The position numbers and the translations under genes were made by a program. From a bacterium (GTDB taxonomy: Bacteria; Zixibacteria; MSB-5A5; GN15; FEB-12): 64,000 nucleotides of DNA. Location: positions 310,001 through 374,000 of the forward strand of contig JADJGQ010000002.1 in assembly GCA_016708025.1 (NCBI GenBank). Direction: 5' to 3'. The notes under the pieces were generated by a model that worked only from the letters and a program-made list of their open reading frames with translations, was not told the DNA's origin and did not search any database. Below are positions 1 through 9,312 of this stretch, piece after piece (the first letter of the stretch is position 1; every line of letters begins with the position of its first letter).

Positions 1-66
1 CCGGTCGTGGTAACTAGTCCATGGCCGGGCCTGCTTTTTTTGGTATCTGCCACAGCCGTCCCAGTC

Positions 67-96
67 AAAAGAAAAGGCCGGTTTCTACAACCGGCC
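67..96 (-). terminator. Rho-independent terminator of the hemerythrin gene
   Basis: An 8-bp perfect stem (76-83 with 89-96, GGCCGGTT/AACCGGCC) closes a 5-nt loop. Read on the minus strand it is followed by a T-rich tract (complement of 67-75). It lies about 25 nt past the stop codon of the minus-strand hemerythrin gene. Confidence 0.85.
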
Positions 97-121
97 CAAA
101 TCAAATCTATGATCCGACCAA

Positions 122-535
122 CTAGCGAGCCGGCGTTGCCGACTTATTCGCGTGCTGGGCATATTTACGATCAGTATTCTGGATATGGTCGATCAGCCAA
201 TCGCGCAGGAAGCGAAGCAGCTCGGTCTGAACCGCCACAGAACCACCAGCCGCTTTGGCCGCCATCTCTTTCACCTTCGCAGTGATGTTATTATGCACGT
301 TCTTGTGGGCGGCATAATCAGGATAGTTGATCGATTGCATGAACTTCTCTTCGAACCCGAAGTGGTAGACGGTGTAGTCAACCAGCTCTTTGAGGACGAC
401 TTTAGTTTGTTCAGCGCCTTTGCCGGCAACCATGCCGTCATGCAACTTGTTCATCAATTCGACCAGCTTCTTGTGCTGAATGTCAACCTGGGTCACGCCG
501 ATCTCAAACTGGGGACCCCACGTCATGATAGCCAT
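122..535 (-). CDS. Bacteriohemerythrin (diiron O2-binding protein)
   Basis: A 137-residue single-domain hemerythrin. All seven diiron ligands expected for the family are visible: H21, H58, E62, H77, H81, H117 and D122, in the contexts DIQHKKL, HFGFEE, AAHKNVH and DHIQNTD. Members bind O2 reversibly at a non-heme diiron site and serve in oxygen sensing, delivery or storage in the cytoplasm. A GGAGG Shine-Dalgarno lies about 8 nt before the ATG. The gene is monocistronic, with a clear terminator downstream, and is divergent from the large hybrid kinase gene. Inference: hemerythrins often sit next to chemosensory genes, so a role in oxygen response is plausible here. Confidence 0.95.
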   Translation of the reverse strand: MAIMTWGPQFEIGVTQVDIQHKKLVELMNKLHDGMVAGKGAEQTKVVLKELVDYTVYHFGFEEKFMQSINYPDYAAHKNVHNNITAKVKEMAAKAAGGSVAVQTELLRFLRDWLIDHIQNTDRKYAQHANKSATPAR

Positions 536-914
536 AACTTCGCCTCCACTTTTGTTGTTGTATCTACTTTGTTCGTAATATCGGCTCGACTTAATGAAAG
601 TTGAGCAGTTGGACCATTCTTGTCAGACCGGCTCGGCTATCGCCGGAATCCTCCATTGACGATCATCCCAGACCGATCCTCTCTGTTTCGATCCGCCTGT
701 CAGGGACATCGTTGCTCGGCAAGTCAATCTTTGGGCTTTTGTGACGATAACATCACCGAAAAGGGGTAAGCTGAGATCTGCTAATTCCGCCTCATTTCGA
801 CCGGGCAGACGGCAACACGAGAGGGTAATCAATGTCACGGATAGCAATCAGATGTGTTGTCACAAACAAGACAATTCACCGGAAAAGCAGTCGTCGGGCA
901 GGGCAAGACATATA
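536..914. other. Intergenic region between divergent hemerythrin and hybrid kinase genes
   Basis: No convincing gene is visible. A plus-strand frame is open from a GTG at 741 into the kinase, but its residues 1-58 look non-conserved and polar, so I place the kinase start at 915. A small inverted repeat (TTGTC at 857-861, GACAA at 870-874) is present. No strong -35/-10 pair was found on either strand. Confidence 0.5.
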
Positions 915-3900
915 ATGATGACTGCAAGGCGATTTTATCTTGGCCTGGCCGTGGTGGCCATTGCGATCGGAGGAGTTTTTCTCCTCAAATGGTCGGAGGA
1001 TCTGGTTGACCAGAACCTTCGGCAATCAATATGCAATCAGGCTGAGCTGATCGCCCGTGCTCTGGACAGCGAAAAGATCCCAGCGCTTACGTTCACCGAA
1101 TCCGATCTCTCCAATCCTGCTTATCAGACATTATCAGCTCATATGCGCGAGTACTGTCGGGCTATCGTGCCGTTCCTTGAAAGCGCGAGCAACAACACAG
1201 CTATCTACTCGATCGCCCGTCGCGACTCGCTTCTCTATTTCGGACCAGAAAGCATTCCACGGGGTGACCGCCGGTCATCGCCACCCGGCACAGTCTACGA
1301 ACAGCCGCCGATCGAACTGGAAAATCTGTTTCAGACTAAGCATTCGGTAGTTGTCGGCCCGTATGTGGATGAATACGGGAAGTGGGTCTCCGCCTTTGCT
1401 CCGGTGATTGACAAGCAAACCGGTGAGGTGATGCTGGTTATCGGTCTCGATCGCGAAGCAGACCATTGGCAGGCGTCGCTCCATGCCGCCATGATAACGC
1501 CATCAATACTCGTCGGGCTTCTGCTGCTGGTGGTCCTCGGCGGAGCGTCACTCCTGCGGCATATCAGATTACAGGCAAGCTATCTACCCCGATGGGCTAC
1601 GCGAAGTGGCGAAATGATCGTCACCGGCTGCCTTGGCATCATGCTCACCGTGATCGGTGTATATGTGGCGCGAGGGATAGAGGATCGCTCCCGCCTGCTG
1701 GTCTTCAATAGCATGGCAAACGCGGATGCTCATTTCATTACCGAAGAGGCGAGGTCTCTCCAACGAGAGAGCTTGGCTGGTCTCTCGACCTTTCTTGGAA
1801 ATACCGAGAATCGCAACCACCTCCGCTTCAGCGAATACACGCGTCATCTTCTCAATAAGAGCATGGTGCAAGCCTGGGGCTGGGCGCCTCGTTTGAGCGC
1901 GAATGAAAGATCCTTGTCGGTTGTCCGAGATAATGCACCTCTTGAGCAGGAAATTGAGGTATGGCGACTCGCACCCAATGGAGATGAGCAGACTGTCGTC
2001 CCGAATGCAAACTGCTATCCTGTTCGTTTTCTGGAACCATTGGAATCAAATCGACAGGTGATCGGATTGGACCTTGCCTCCGAAACGATCCGTCGCCGAG
2101 CCATTGATCGCGCGATTGCCAGTCGCCAGCCTACCGTCAGCGAGCCGATTGCACTACTGACCGGCGATGGGTCAGAAAAGGGGATCCTGCTCGTTGCACC
2201 TGTATATAGCGACACCAACAGCGTACTACCTGACGGGATGGCCCTTGCGGTACTAAACCTTGAGTCTTTATTGGGAGCAGTCCGGAGTCATTCCGTATCA
2301 AACGGCGCCAGTAGCGTGCTCTCTCTTTATCAGTTGGACACTGGATATACCTCCTTTCTATCATCTACGACAGGTCACGAGATAGTATGGGAACAACAGA
2401 TCCGTACTTCCAGCAGTGACGGATTCGGCAGTCTTCTCCCGGCGCCGCTCTTTGCGTTTGCCAAGTCATACGCCATCATCGCTCGCCCCGGACCAGAATT
2501 TCATGTCAACTATCCGCCGAGGGCCATATGGTTGGTGTTGATCCCCGGTTTGCTGCTTTCAGCGGTTCTTACCGGCCTGGTTGGCGTACTTGCGCGCCGT
2601 CGAAGTATGCTGGAAGAGCAGGTGCAACATCGCACTGCTCAACTTTCGGAGAGCGAAGGTCGTTTTCGCGCGTTGTTCGAACGAAACCGAACGATCCAAT
2701 TGCTGGTGGATCCGGCGGATGGCACCATTGTAGACGCCAATGCGGCAGCTTGTCAGTTCTACGGCTATTCTCTGAAGACTATCACGAGTCTGAAGCTCTA
2801 TGATATCCACACCTTGCCGGATGGTGAGGTGAAAAAGAACCTCGACCTGGCAAACGGTTCGACACGTGCCAGTTTTCTGGTCAGACACCGGATGGCCAAT
2901 GGAGAGTTGCGCGATGTTGAGGTGCATGCAAGCCCGGTTCGGGCGAACGGGCGTCTGCTCAATCACGCGATCATCTATGATATCACCGAGCGTGTACGGG
3001 CCGAGGCAAAGTTGCGCGAAAACGAATCACTCCAGCGACTTCTTCTGGAGAGCGTCAATGCCGGTGTGATCATTGTCGATTCAGGAACTCAGATCATCGA
3101 ACGCGTCAACCAGCGTGCCGCCGATCTTTTCGGCGACAAGGAAAACAATATTGTTGGTCGCAATCATCAGGTGTTTTTTGGCACACCTGGATTCACCCCC
3201 AATGGAGCTATCTCTTCACCTCAGATTTCCGAGTTCGACAACGTAGACCGCGAACTTCGCCGCGTTGACGGTACTCTGCATCCGATCATGCTCTCTGTGC
3301 GCTCTGTCCAGGTCGCCGGAAAAGTGAAATTGTTGGAGACCTTCGTTGACATATCTGAACGAAAAAAAGTCGAAGAGGATATCAGGCGCAAAGAAGCACA
3401 ACTAAGGTCACTGCTGGATTCAATTCCGGACATGATCTTTTTCAAGGATATCAATGGTGTCTATCTGGGGTGCAATCCGCAGTTTGCGGAGTTTGTCGGA
3501 CAACCCCGCGAGAAGATCGTCGGTAGCACCGACTATGACCTTTTCGATAAGGCGGTAGCGGACTCGTTCCGCAGTTTTGATAACAAGATGCTGGAGAACC
3601 GCCAGTCGCAACATAATGATGAGTGGGTGGTATATCCGGACGGTAGAGGCTGTCTCCTCGATACGCTCAAGACCCCTTTCTGGGGACCCAATGGAGAGCT
3701 GATCGGGATTCTGGGGATCAGCCGCGATATCACCGAGCGGAAAGAAGCCGAGGACAAAGTCAGTGCTTATGCGACCGAACTTGAACACAACAAGCAAGCG
3801 CTTGAACGCAACGCGGCTTACTTGAGTACTCTCGTAGAAAGTTACGCGCAAGCGCGTGACCAGGCGGAATCGGCGAATAAAGCGAAGAGCGAATTCCTGG

Positions 3901-5864
3901 CCAACATGAGCCACGAGATCCGTACGCCACTCAATGGCGTTTTGGGCATGCTCGGCTTGCTCATGGATTCCGGCTTGACCAGCGACCAGCATCGCTTTGC
4001 GGAGATTGCTCACGCGAGTGGCAAGTCGCTGCTTCACATTATTAATGACGTACTTGATTTCTCGAAGATTGAGGCCAAAAAACTCCAACTGGAACTGATG
4101 GACTTCGACCTGAATGACCTGATCGAAGATACTATTGCCAGTATGGCGGTCAATGCACAGTCAAAAGGGCTGGACATCATCAGCGATATGGCAGCGCCCG
4201 TTCCCAACCGATTGCACGGAGATCCCGGGCGTCTCCGGCAGATCTTGACAAACTTGCTGGGAAATGCGGTCAAGTTCACCTCGCATGGCGAGGTCTGCCT
4301 TCGCGTCACGTTGATTGAAGAGGCGGATCATGAAACGTTACTTCGTTTTGGAGTCCACGACAGCGGCATAGGTATTCCCGCGGACAAACGACAGCTTCTG
4401 TTCAAGAAGTTCAGTCAGGTGGATGCTTCGACCACCCGCCAGTTCGGTGGCACCGGGTTGGGTCTTGCGATATCCAAACAATTGGCGGAGCTGATGGGGG
4501 GCGAGATCGGGGTGGAGAGCGAACCAGGTGCCGGCTCGGAATTCTGGTTCACAGCCCGCTTCCGCAAACAGTCGAAGGATATATCGTCGCCACTGCAGCC
4601 ACCTGTCGACCTTCGCGGCATTCACGCCCTGGTGGTCGATGACAATACCACCAGTCGGGAAGTGATGATCAAACTTCTGACCTCATGGGGAATTCGCGCG
4701 GAGGAATCGCCCGATGGGGTGGAAGCATACATGGCACTCCACCGTGCCGCGGCGGATCACGACCCGTTCCAACTGGTCATTGTCGATCTGCAGATGCCCG
4801 GCATGGATGGCGAAGCACTGGGTATGGTTGTCAGTACCGACCATCGACTGGCCGACTGCCGACTAGTCCTCTTGACAGAGCTGGGTTCTCGCGGGGATGC
4901 CAGGCGCTATCAAGAGGTCGGTTTCTCCGCGTATGTGGCCAAGCCGATCCGGCATCAGGAGTTCAAGGAGATTCTCGCCCTGGCGGTTTCTCAGGAGCGG
5001 GGAACCAGCGGCGATACACAGGCAATCGTCACGAGACATACGGCCAGAGAGTCCCTGAGTCTGAAGAATCGCCGGAAGTCACGGATCCTGCTCGCTGACG
5101 ACAATACGACCAATCAGCAGGTTGCGCTGGGGATGCTCAAGAAACTCGAATTGCGGGCTGATGCGGTTGCTAATGGATACGAGGTCCTCAACGCTTTGCA
5201 GTCTATTCCATACGATCTTGTATTGATGGATGTTCAGATGCCTGTCATGAATGGACTGGAAGCCACCAAACAGATCCGTTCTCCCAAGACACCGATCCCT
5301 AACCATGAAATTCCGATCATTGCCATGACAGCCCATGCGATGCAGGAAGACCGTCAGACTTGTCTTGAGGCGGGAATGAATGACTACCTCTCCAAGCCAG
5401 TCGAGATTCAGGAATTGGCGGCGGTCCTCGCCAAATGGCTGCCCGATGATGCAATCGAAGGGCACAGGCATCCGAAGGAGAGCGAAATGGTGGGAGCCAC
5501 CACGACGGTCACGAAGGCCGTGCCGGTTTTCGACCGCGCCGGAATGCTGGCGCGATTGTCGGATGATGTAGATCTGGCCCGCCTGATCGTTGGGGGATTC
5601 CTGGAAGACCTTCCCCGGTTGGTACAGTCACTTCGCGATATGATTGAAAAGGAAGACCCTGCTGGTGTACAGATGCAAGCCCATACGATCAAAGGAGCTT
5701 CCGCCAACGTGGGCGGTGAAATGGTACGACAGCTGGCATTCGAGATAGAAAAGGTCGGAAAAGCAGGTAATCTCCAATCAGTACAAGGTTTAATGTCTCA
5801 ACTTGAGGCCGAAGTTGATCGCCTGATGAGGGCAATGCAACAAGATCTCGAAATGGCGCAATAA
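915..5864 (+). CDS. Membrane hybrid histidine kinase: CHASE, 3 PAS, HisKA, HATPase, 2 REC, HPt
   Basis: A 1649-residue sensor kinase. Order by residue: TM helix 8-25; a periplasmic Cache-like stretch to about 193; TM helices near 195-215 and 234-252; a CHASE-like domain to about 520; TM helix about 538-560; three PAS domains (about 580-700, 705-825, 830-950); a coiled coil; HisKA with H1000 (SHEIRTPLNG); HATPase with the GTGLGLAIS box; REC1 (D1291); REC2 (D1439); and a C-terminal HPt with H1590 (AHTIKGASAN). It therefore carries an entire His-Asp-His phosphorelay. I chose the ATG pair at 915/918 because a signal anchor follows at once; a GTG at 741 is an in-frame alternative. No DNA-binding output is present. 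The stand-alone REC protein 75 nt downstream is the likely phosphoacceptor (inference). Confidence 0.93.
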   Translation: MMTARRFYLGLAVVAIAIGGVFLLKWSEDLVDQNLRQSICNQAELIARALDSEKIPALTFTESDLSNPAYQTLSAHMREYCRAIVPFLESASNNTAIYSIARRDSLLYFGPESIPRGDRRSSPPGTVYEQPPIELENLFQTKHSVVVGPYVDEYGKWVSAFAPVIDKQTGEVMLVIGLDREADHWQASLHAAMITPSILVGLLLLVVLGGASLLRHIRLQASYLPRWATRSGEMIVTGCLGIMLTVIGVYVARGIEDRSRLLVFNSMANADAHFITEEARSLQRESLAGLSTFLGNTENRNHLRFSEYTRHLLNKSMVQAWGWAPRLSANERSLSVVRDNAPLEQEIEVWRLAPNGDEQTVVPNANCYPVRFLEPLESNRQVIGLDLASETIRRRAIDRAIASRQPTVSEPIALLTGDGSEKGILLVAPVYSDTNSVLPDGMALAVLNLESLLGAVRSHSVSNGASSVLSLYQLDTGYTSFLSSTTGHEIVWEQQIRTSSSDGFGSLLPAPLFAFAKSYAIIARPGPEFHVNYPPRAIWLVLIPGLLLSAVLTGLVGVLARRRSMLEEQVQHRTAQLSESEGRFRALFERNRTIQLLVDPADGTIVDANAAACQFYGYSLKTITSLKLYDIHTLPDGEVKKNLDLANGSTRASFLVRHRMANGELRDVEVHASPVRANGRLLNHAIIYDITERVRAEAKLRENESLQRLLLESVNAGVIIVDSGTQIIERVNQRAADLFGDKENNIVGRNHQVFFGTPGFTPNGAISSPQISEFDNVDRELRRVDGTLHPIMLSVRSVQVAGKVKLLETFVDISERKKVEEDIRRKEAQLRSLLDSIPDMIFFKDINGVYLGCNPQFAEFVGQPREKIVGSTDYDLFDKAVADSFRSFDNKMLENRQSQHNDEWVVYPDGRGCLLDTLKTPFWGPNGELIGILGISRDITERKEAEDKVSAYATELEHNKQALERNAAYLSTLVESYAQARDQAESANKAKSEFLANMSHEIRTPLNGVLGMLGLLMDSGLTSDQHRFAEIAHASGKSLLHIINDVLDFSKIEAKKLQLELMDFDLNDLIEDTIASMAVNAQSKGLDIISDMAAPVPNRLHGDPGRLRQILTNLLGNAVKFTSHGEVCLRVTLIEEADHETLLRFGVHDSGIGIPADKRQLLFKKFSQVDASTTRQFGGTGLGLAISKQLAELMGGEIGVESEPGAGSEFWFTARFRKQSKDISSPLQPPVDLRGIHALVVDDNTTSREVMIKLLTSWGIRAEESPDGVEAYMALHRAAADHDPFQLVIVDLQMPGMDGEALGMVVSTDHRLADCRLVLLTELGSRGDARRYQEVGFSAYVAKPIRHQEFKEILALAVSQERGTSGDTQAIVTRHTARESLSLKNRRKSRILLADDNTTNQQVALGMLKKLELRADAVANGYEVLNALQSIPYDLVLMDVQMPVMNGLEATKQIRSPKTPIPNHEIPIIAMTAHAMQEDRQTCLEAGMNDYLSKPVEIQELAAVLAKWLPDDAIEGHRHPKESEMVGATTTVTKAVPVFDRAGMLARLSDDVDLARLIVGGFLEDLPRLVQSLRDMIEKEDPAGVQMQAHTIKGASANVGGEMVRQLAFEIEKVGKAGNLQSVQGLMSQLEAEVDRLMRAMQQDLEMAQ

Positions 5865-5939
5865 ATCGGGCCTGGCAGTCGATAATATGAGCTAATGGAA
5901 ATGTCCATCCGCATCTATGGATGAAGCAAGGAGTTGTTG

Positions 5940-6332
5940 ATGAAAACCCTGATCGTCGAAGATGATTTCTCCAGTCGAATACTTTTGCAGGAACTGCTCA
6001 AGGAATTCGGCTCTCCGCACGTTGCGGCCAATGGAAGAGAAGCGGTCGATGCCGTGATCGCCGCCCTGGAATCGAATGATCATTACGACCTGATCTGCCT
6101 GGATATCATGATGCCGGAAATGGACGGCCTTCATGCCCTGGAAGAGATCAGACATCTGGAAGAGGAGATCCCGGGAAATACCAAGGGAGCGGCCAAGATC
6201 GTGATGACCACTGCGCTCGACGAGCTCAAGTACGTAAGCGCGGCTTACAACAAACTGTGTGATGCCTACGTCACCAAACCTATCGACAAGGCCAAATTGC
6301 TCGAAGAGCTGAAGAGTCTCAAATTGTCGTAG
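5940..6332 (+). CDS. Single-domain response regulator (CheY-like)
   Basis: A 130-residue stand-alone receiver domain: acidic pocket EDD at 8-10, phospho-acceptor D55 (CLDIMMPEMDG), switch Thr near 90-91, and K113 in VTKPID. Nothing beyond the receiver fold is present, so it must act by protein-protein contact or as a phosphate shuttle. The ATG at 5940 has AAGGAG six nt upstream; the TTG codons just before it are in frame but badly spaced. It follows the hybrid kinase and precedes a second response regulator. With no other CheY in the chemosensory cluster, it could serve either the hybrid kinase HPt or CheA (inference). Confidence 0.92.
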   Translation: MKTLIVEDDFSSRILLQELLKEFGSPHVAANGREAVDAVIAALESNDHYDLICLDIMMPEMDGLHALEEIRHLEEEIPGNTKGAAKIVMTTALDELKYVSAAYNKLCDAYVTKPIDKAKLLEELKSLKLS

Positions 6333-6351
6333 TGACCACAGGGGAGGAGAT

Positions 6352-6978
6352 ATGCGAATCCTGGTAGTTGATGACGATCCTACCTCAAGATCAATGCTGT
6401 CCGCCATGCTCCGGAAAGCCGGGCATGAATCTATCGAGGTAGGCAATGGAGCCGATGCACTGGATATTCTGCGGCAGCAGGATGCTCCCAGGGTGGCGAT
6501 CCTCGATTGGATGATGCCGGTGATGGACGGCCTCGAAGTGATCCGTCGAATTCGCGAACATCAATCTGACATTCCGTGCTATATCCTGATGCTCACTTCG
6601 CGGGATGAGAAAGCCGACATCCTGGAAGCACTCAGCACCGGGGCCAATGATTATCTGACTAAACCATTCGATATCTGTGAACTTCGCGCCCGTGTAGAAG
6701 CTGGCTGTCGAACAGTCACCTTACAGGAAACTTTGCTGGGCAAGATCAACGAACTCCATGCCGCACTTGAACAAATTCAGACCCTACGCGGCATTATCCC
6801 CGTCTGCGCCAATTGCAAACAAGTCAGAGATGACCAGGGATACTGGCACCGGGTGGAAGAGTATATTACTCAACATTCCGAAGCTGAGTGCCGTCACGGA
6901 CTCTGTCCGAACTGTGTCGATATTCTCTATTCCGACTATCTCAAAGCAGAGATAGAAGTAGCAAGCGAACCCACCTAG
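6352..6978 (+). CDS. Response regulator with C-terminal cysteine-rich (zinc-ribbon-like) tail
   Basis: A 208-residue protein. Residues 1-120 form a receiver domain: D52 (ILDWMMPVMDG), switch T82, K104 in LTKPFD. A short helix (about 125-145) leads into a conserved tail (LRGIIPVCANCKQVRDD, W165). This tail carries C152-x2-C155 and C185-x2-C188, with C180 and H182 near the second pair, a pattern that suggests metal binding. The same tail is known at the C-termini of many PAS and receiver proteins, but its function is not established. A strong GGGGAGGAG Shine-Dalgarno precedes the ATG. It follows the single-domain regulator by 19 nt, so the two are likely co-transcribed. Confidence 0.9.
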   Translation: MRILVVDDDPTSRSMLSAMLRKAGHESIEVGNGADALDILRQQDAPRVAILDWMMPVMDGLEVIRRIREHQSDIPCYILMLTSRDEKADILEALSTGANDYLTKPFDICELRARVEAGCRTVTLQETLLGKINELHAALEQIQTLRGIIPVCANCKQVRDDQGYWHRVEEYITQHSEAECRHGLCPNCVDILYSDYLKAEIEVASEPT

Positions 6979-7430
6979 TATCTGTCCGACGAATACGGTT
7001 CAGAGTATGGCGGACTCCCTGCTCCTGTGTCGTTCCAGATTGCACAGTTTCGAGTCAATTGAAACAACTTGGAATAGTAGTTAGCATCGATAGTTGAATC
7101 TATACTTAATACTACATTTTTTATCCGCATTCTTTCTTCCGCATCTGCCAAAGTACGCTGATTCCCCCCTGCTGATTCGCCCTAAACGATTGGGTAATAG
7201 AGTCGCTTGCCGATAATAAAATGAGTAAACACAAAGGCAGAAATACGCGTAAAAAGGGGCTTGGTCACGACATCCGCCGTATTCAATCAGTTGATTGCCG
7301 CCCAACGTGTTCCGACACACTCGATAAATCGAGCGACTGTCCGGTTCCGTATCGCGATACATCCTGTCTCTAATGATGTTGCGACAGGGCTCACTGCCCA
7401 TATCACATTCTCAAGGGGAGAAGAAGAGTG
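6979..7430. other. Intergenic region, 452 bp, no gene recognised
   Basis: No protein with recognisable features is encoded on either strand; a 106-codon minus-strand frame at 7081-7401 has no family resemblance and no ribosome binding site. The region probably carries the promoter of the downstream partner-switch and chemosensory operon. I could not pick a -35/-10 pair with confidence. The last 20 nt contain the AAGGGGAG Shine-Dalgarno at 7413-7420. Confidence 0.5.
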
Positions 7431-8537
7431 ATGAGTCGGGTTCACAAATCGTTACTGATTCTGGTAGTCGATGACGACTTAACGACCACGAGAGTCCTGG
7501 TTGGACTACTCCGTGCCGCCGGATTTGAGACGATCACCGCACATTCCAAAGCTGAGGCCGAAGCACGCGCGCTCAATAGCCCGATATCTCTGATCCTATT
7601 GGACGTGCATCTTCCGGACGGGGATAGTTTTGATCTCTGCGAAAAGCTGACCAAGTTACTCGATGCACCGATCCTTTTCATTTCAGCGAACGATGATGTT
7701 ACCACCAAGGTAAAGGGATTTGCCGCGGGCGGTGTCGACTATATCACCAAGCCGCTCGCCAGTGCTGAAGTACTCGCGCGTGTGAGAACTCACCTGCGTC
7801 TCCGCGCCGCATACGAATCACTCTCCGAACTGCAGGCGGCCCGTCTCCAAACATTGGCAACTTCGCAACAGCACATGATGCCCCAGCCGGCGGATATTCC
7901 CGAAGCGGGCTTCGAGGCCTGTGTCCGTCAAGTCCTCACCGCCGGTGGTGATTTCTACGATGTCATTCCGGTCGGAAACCAGATCACTGATTTTGTGGTG
8001 GCCGATGCTGCCGGACATGACCTCGGGACCTCCCTGTGGACTGCCTCGTTCAAAACGCTGTTAAGCGAATACGGCTCGATCCTGCATGCACCGCTCGACA
8101 TATGCCGCATGATCAATACCTCGCTCATGCGGGTACTGCCGGGGAATACATACTTCTCCGTCATTTACGCCCGATTGAATCGAACCTCACACAAGCTGAC
8201 GCTGGTCAATGCCGGACATCCATCCGCTTTGCTCGTCTCCGGTGATTCGCACGAAACAAAGGTACTCGAGCAAGATGGTGATCTGATCGGTGTTTTCTCC
8301 GATGCCACTTTTGGGCAATTGGAAATATCGGTCAAGCCAAGTGACAGGCTCTATTTCTACTCAGATGGTTTGATTGAGGCCGCCGGCTCGCGAGAGATCG
8401 GGCTGGAGCGATTGACCGATGCCTGCCGATCAACTGTGCACATGCCGCTGAAAGAAGCGGTCACCAGCGTGGTGAATTCGATGCGGCTCATCGCCGCGCC
8501 GGAAGATGATGTCGTGTTGTTGGGGGTCACGGTATGA
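7431..8537 (+). CDS. Response regulator with PP2C/SpoIIE phosphatase output (RsbU-like)
   Basis: A 368-residue cytoplasmic protein. The N-terminal receiver (about 8-125) has D58 (LLDVHLPDGD) and an ITKP lysine near 107. A helical linker leads to a PPM-type serine phosphatase domain with metal-binding GGDFYD, DAAGHD and NAGHP, YSDGLIE and EDDVVLL near the end. Such proteins dephosphorylate the serine of a STAS antagonist when the receiver is phosphorylated. The next two genes are exactly its expected partners (anti-sigma-type kinase and STAS protein), and the stop overlaps the next start by 4 nt (ATGA). AAGGGGAG precedes the start; a GTG at 7428 is an equally spaced alternative. Confidence 0.93.
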   Translation: MSRVHKSLLILVVDDDLTTTRVLVGLLRAAGFETITAHSKAEAEARALNSPISLILLDVHLPDGDSFDLCEKLTKLLDAPILFISANDDVTTKVKGFAAGGVDYITKPLASAEVLARVRTHLRLRAAYESLSELQAARLQTLATSQQHMMPQPADIPEAGFEACVRQVLTAGGDFYDVIPVGNQITDFVVADAAGHDLGTSLWTASFKTLLSEYGSILHAPLDICRMINTSLMRVLPGNTYFSVIYARLNRTSHKLTLVNAGHPSALLVSGDSHETKVLEQDGDLIGVFSDATFGQLEISVKPSDRLYFYSDGLIEAAGSREIGLERLTDACRSTVHMPLKEAVTSVVNSMRLIAAPEDDVVLLGVTV

Positions 8538-8980
8538 ATATCACCGTCAATTCGGTCCATACACAGTTTCCTGGTTTCAGCAGTATGGTCCCGTCGTCTC
8601 TCGAAGAGGTTGAGTCCGTCTGTTCCCGGACAAGGCAGTTGTTGTCAAACGAGGGGCTAGCTGAAAACATCTTCGCGGTGGACCTGCTCCTAAGGGAGTT
8701 TCTGAATAACGCCATAGTACACGGCCATCATCAGGATCGTAACAAGCGCGTTCGCGTGACTGTACAACTGCGCCGCAAGTGGATCGTCCTCAGAATAACC
8801 GACCAGGGCGAAGGTTTCGACTGGCGCTCCGCCAAGCGGGAAATACCGGGACCAGAGGCAACCTCCGGTCGCGGACTGGCGATCGCCACAAACTATGCAA
8901 ACCGTATCCAGTTCAACGATAACGGTTCTCAAGCCACGATATGGATCAAGAAGTCATATAGTAAGGAGAGCACGCAATGA
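8534..8980 (+). CDS. RsbW-like serine kinase (GHKL anti-sigma-type regulator)
   Basis: A 148-residue GHKL ATPase-fold protein. The N box is EFLNNAIVHG, the G1 box is TDQGEGFDW and the G2 box is SGRGLAIA, as in RsbW/SpoIIAB-type kinases. These phosphorylate a STAS antagonist on serine and sequester a target (classically a sigma factor) when the antagonist is phosphorylated. It overlaps the phosphatase gene by 4 nt upstream and the STAS gene by 4 nt downstream, which implies translational coupling and matched stoichiometry. No sigma factor gene lies nearby, so the partner it controls is unknown. Confidence 0.92.
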   Translation: MNITVNSVHTQFPGFSSMVPSSLEEVESVCSRTRQLLSNEGLAENIFAVDLLLREFLNNAIVHGHHQDRNKRVRVTVQLRRKWIVLRITDQGEGFDWRSAKREIPGPEATSGRGLAIATNYANRIQFNDNGSQATIWIKKSYSKESTQ

Positions 8981-9312
8981 GTGAGTATCACGTGGTAAAA
9001 GAGGGGAAAGTCGCGCGGGTGGAATTGCACCAGCGATTGACCGCACTGGACGTTCCTTCTCTTCAGCCCGCCCTGAAAGAAGCGATCGTCGATGGTGCTC
9101 GCGAGGTCGTTTTCGATCTGGGCCGCACAGTTTCCCTCGATTCAACCGGGATCGGCCTGCTGATCGCCACTAACAATTCACTGGCCTCCGCCCAGGGGTC
9201 GGTCCGCCTGATCAATGTGTCGACAGATATTCTCCGGCTGCTTCGCAGTATGCGGCTGGTCGAACGGCTGCATGCGACACCTGCCGAGGAGAAAGTGGCT
9301 CATGTCCAATAA
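8977..9312 (+). CDS. STAS-domain anti-sigma factor antagonist (RsbV-like)
   Basis: A 111-residue STAS protein with the diagnostic LDSTGIGLL loop; S56 is the expected phosphorylation site. In partner switching the unphosphorylated form binds the RsbW-like kinase and frees the target, while the PP2C protein encoded two genes upstream regenerates that form. It overlaps the kinase gene by 4 nt and its end overlaps the cheA start by 11 nt. This ties the partner switch to expression of the chemosensory kinase. Confidence 0.93.
   Translation: MSEYHVVKEGKVARVELHQRLTALDVPSLQPALKEAIVDGAREVVFDLGRTVSLDSTGIGLLIATNNSLASAQGSVRLINVSTDILRLLRSMRLVERLHATPAEEKVAHVQ

Noticed and set aside
741..914. N-terminal extension of the first hybrid kinase from GTG 741
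   Set aside because: Residues are polar and unlike any domain; a signal anchor begins right after ATG 915/918.
911..916. TATAAT as a -10 box before the hybrid kinase
   Set aside because: It overlaps the chosen start codon and has no -35 at a proper distance; probably chance.
7081..7401. 106-codon minus-strand frame in the intergenic region
   Set aside because: No Shine-Dalgarno and Arg/Cys-rich composition without family resemblance.
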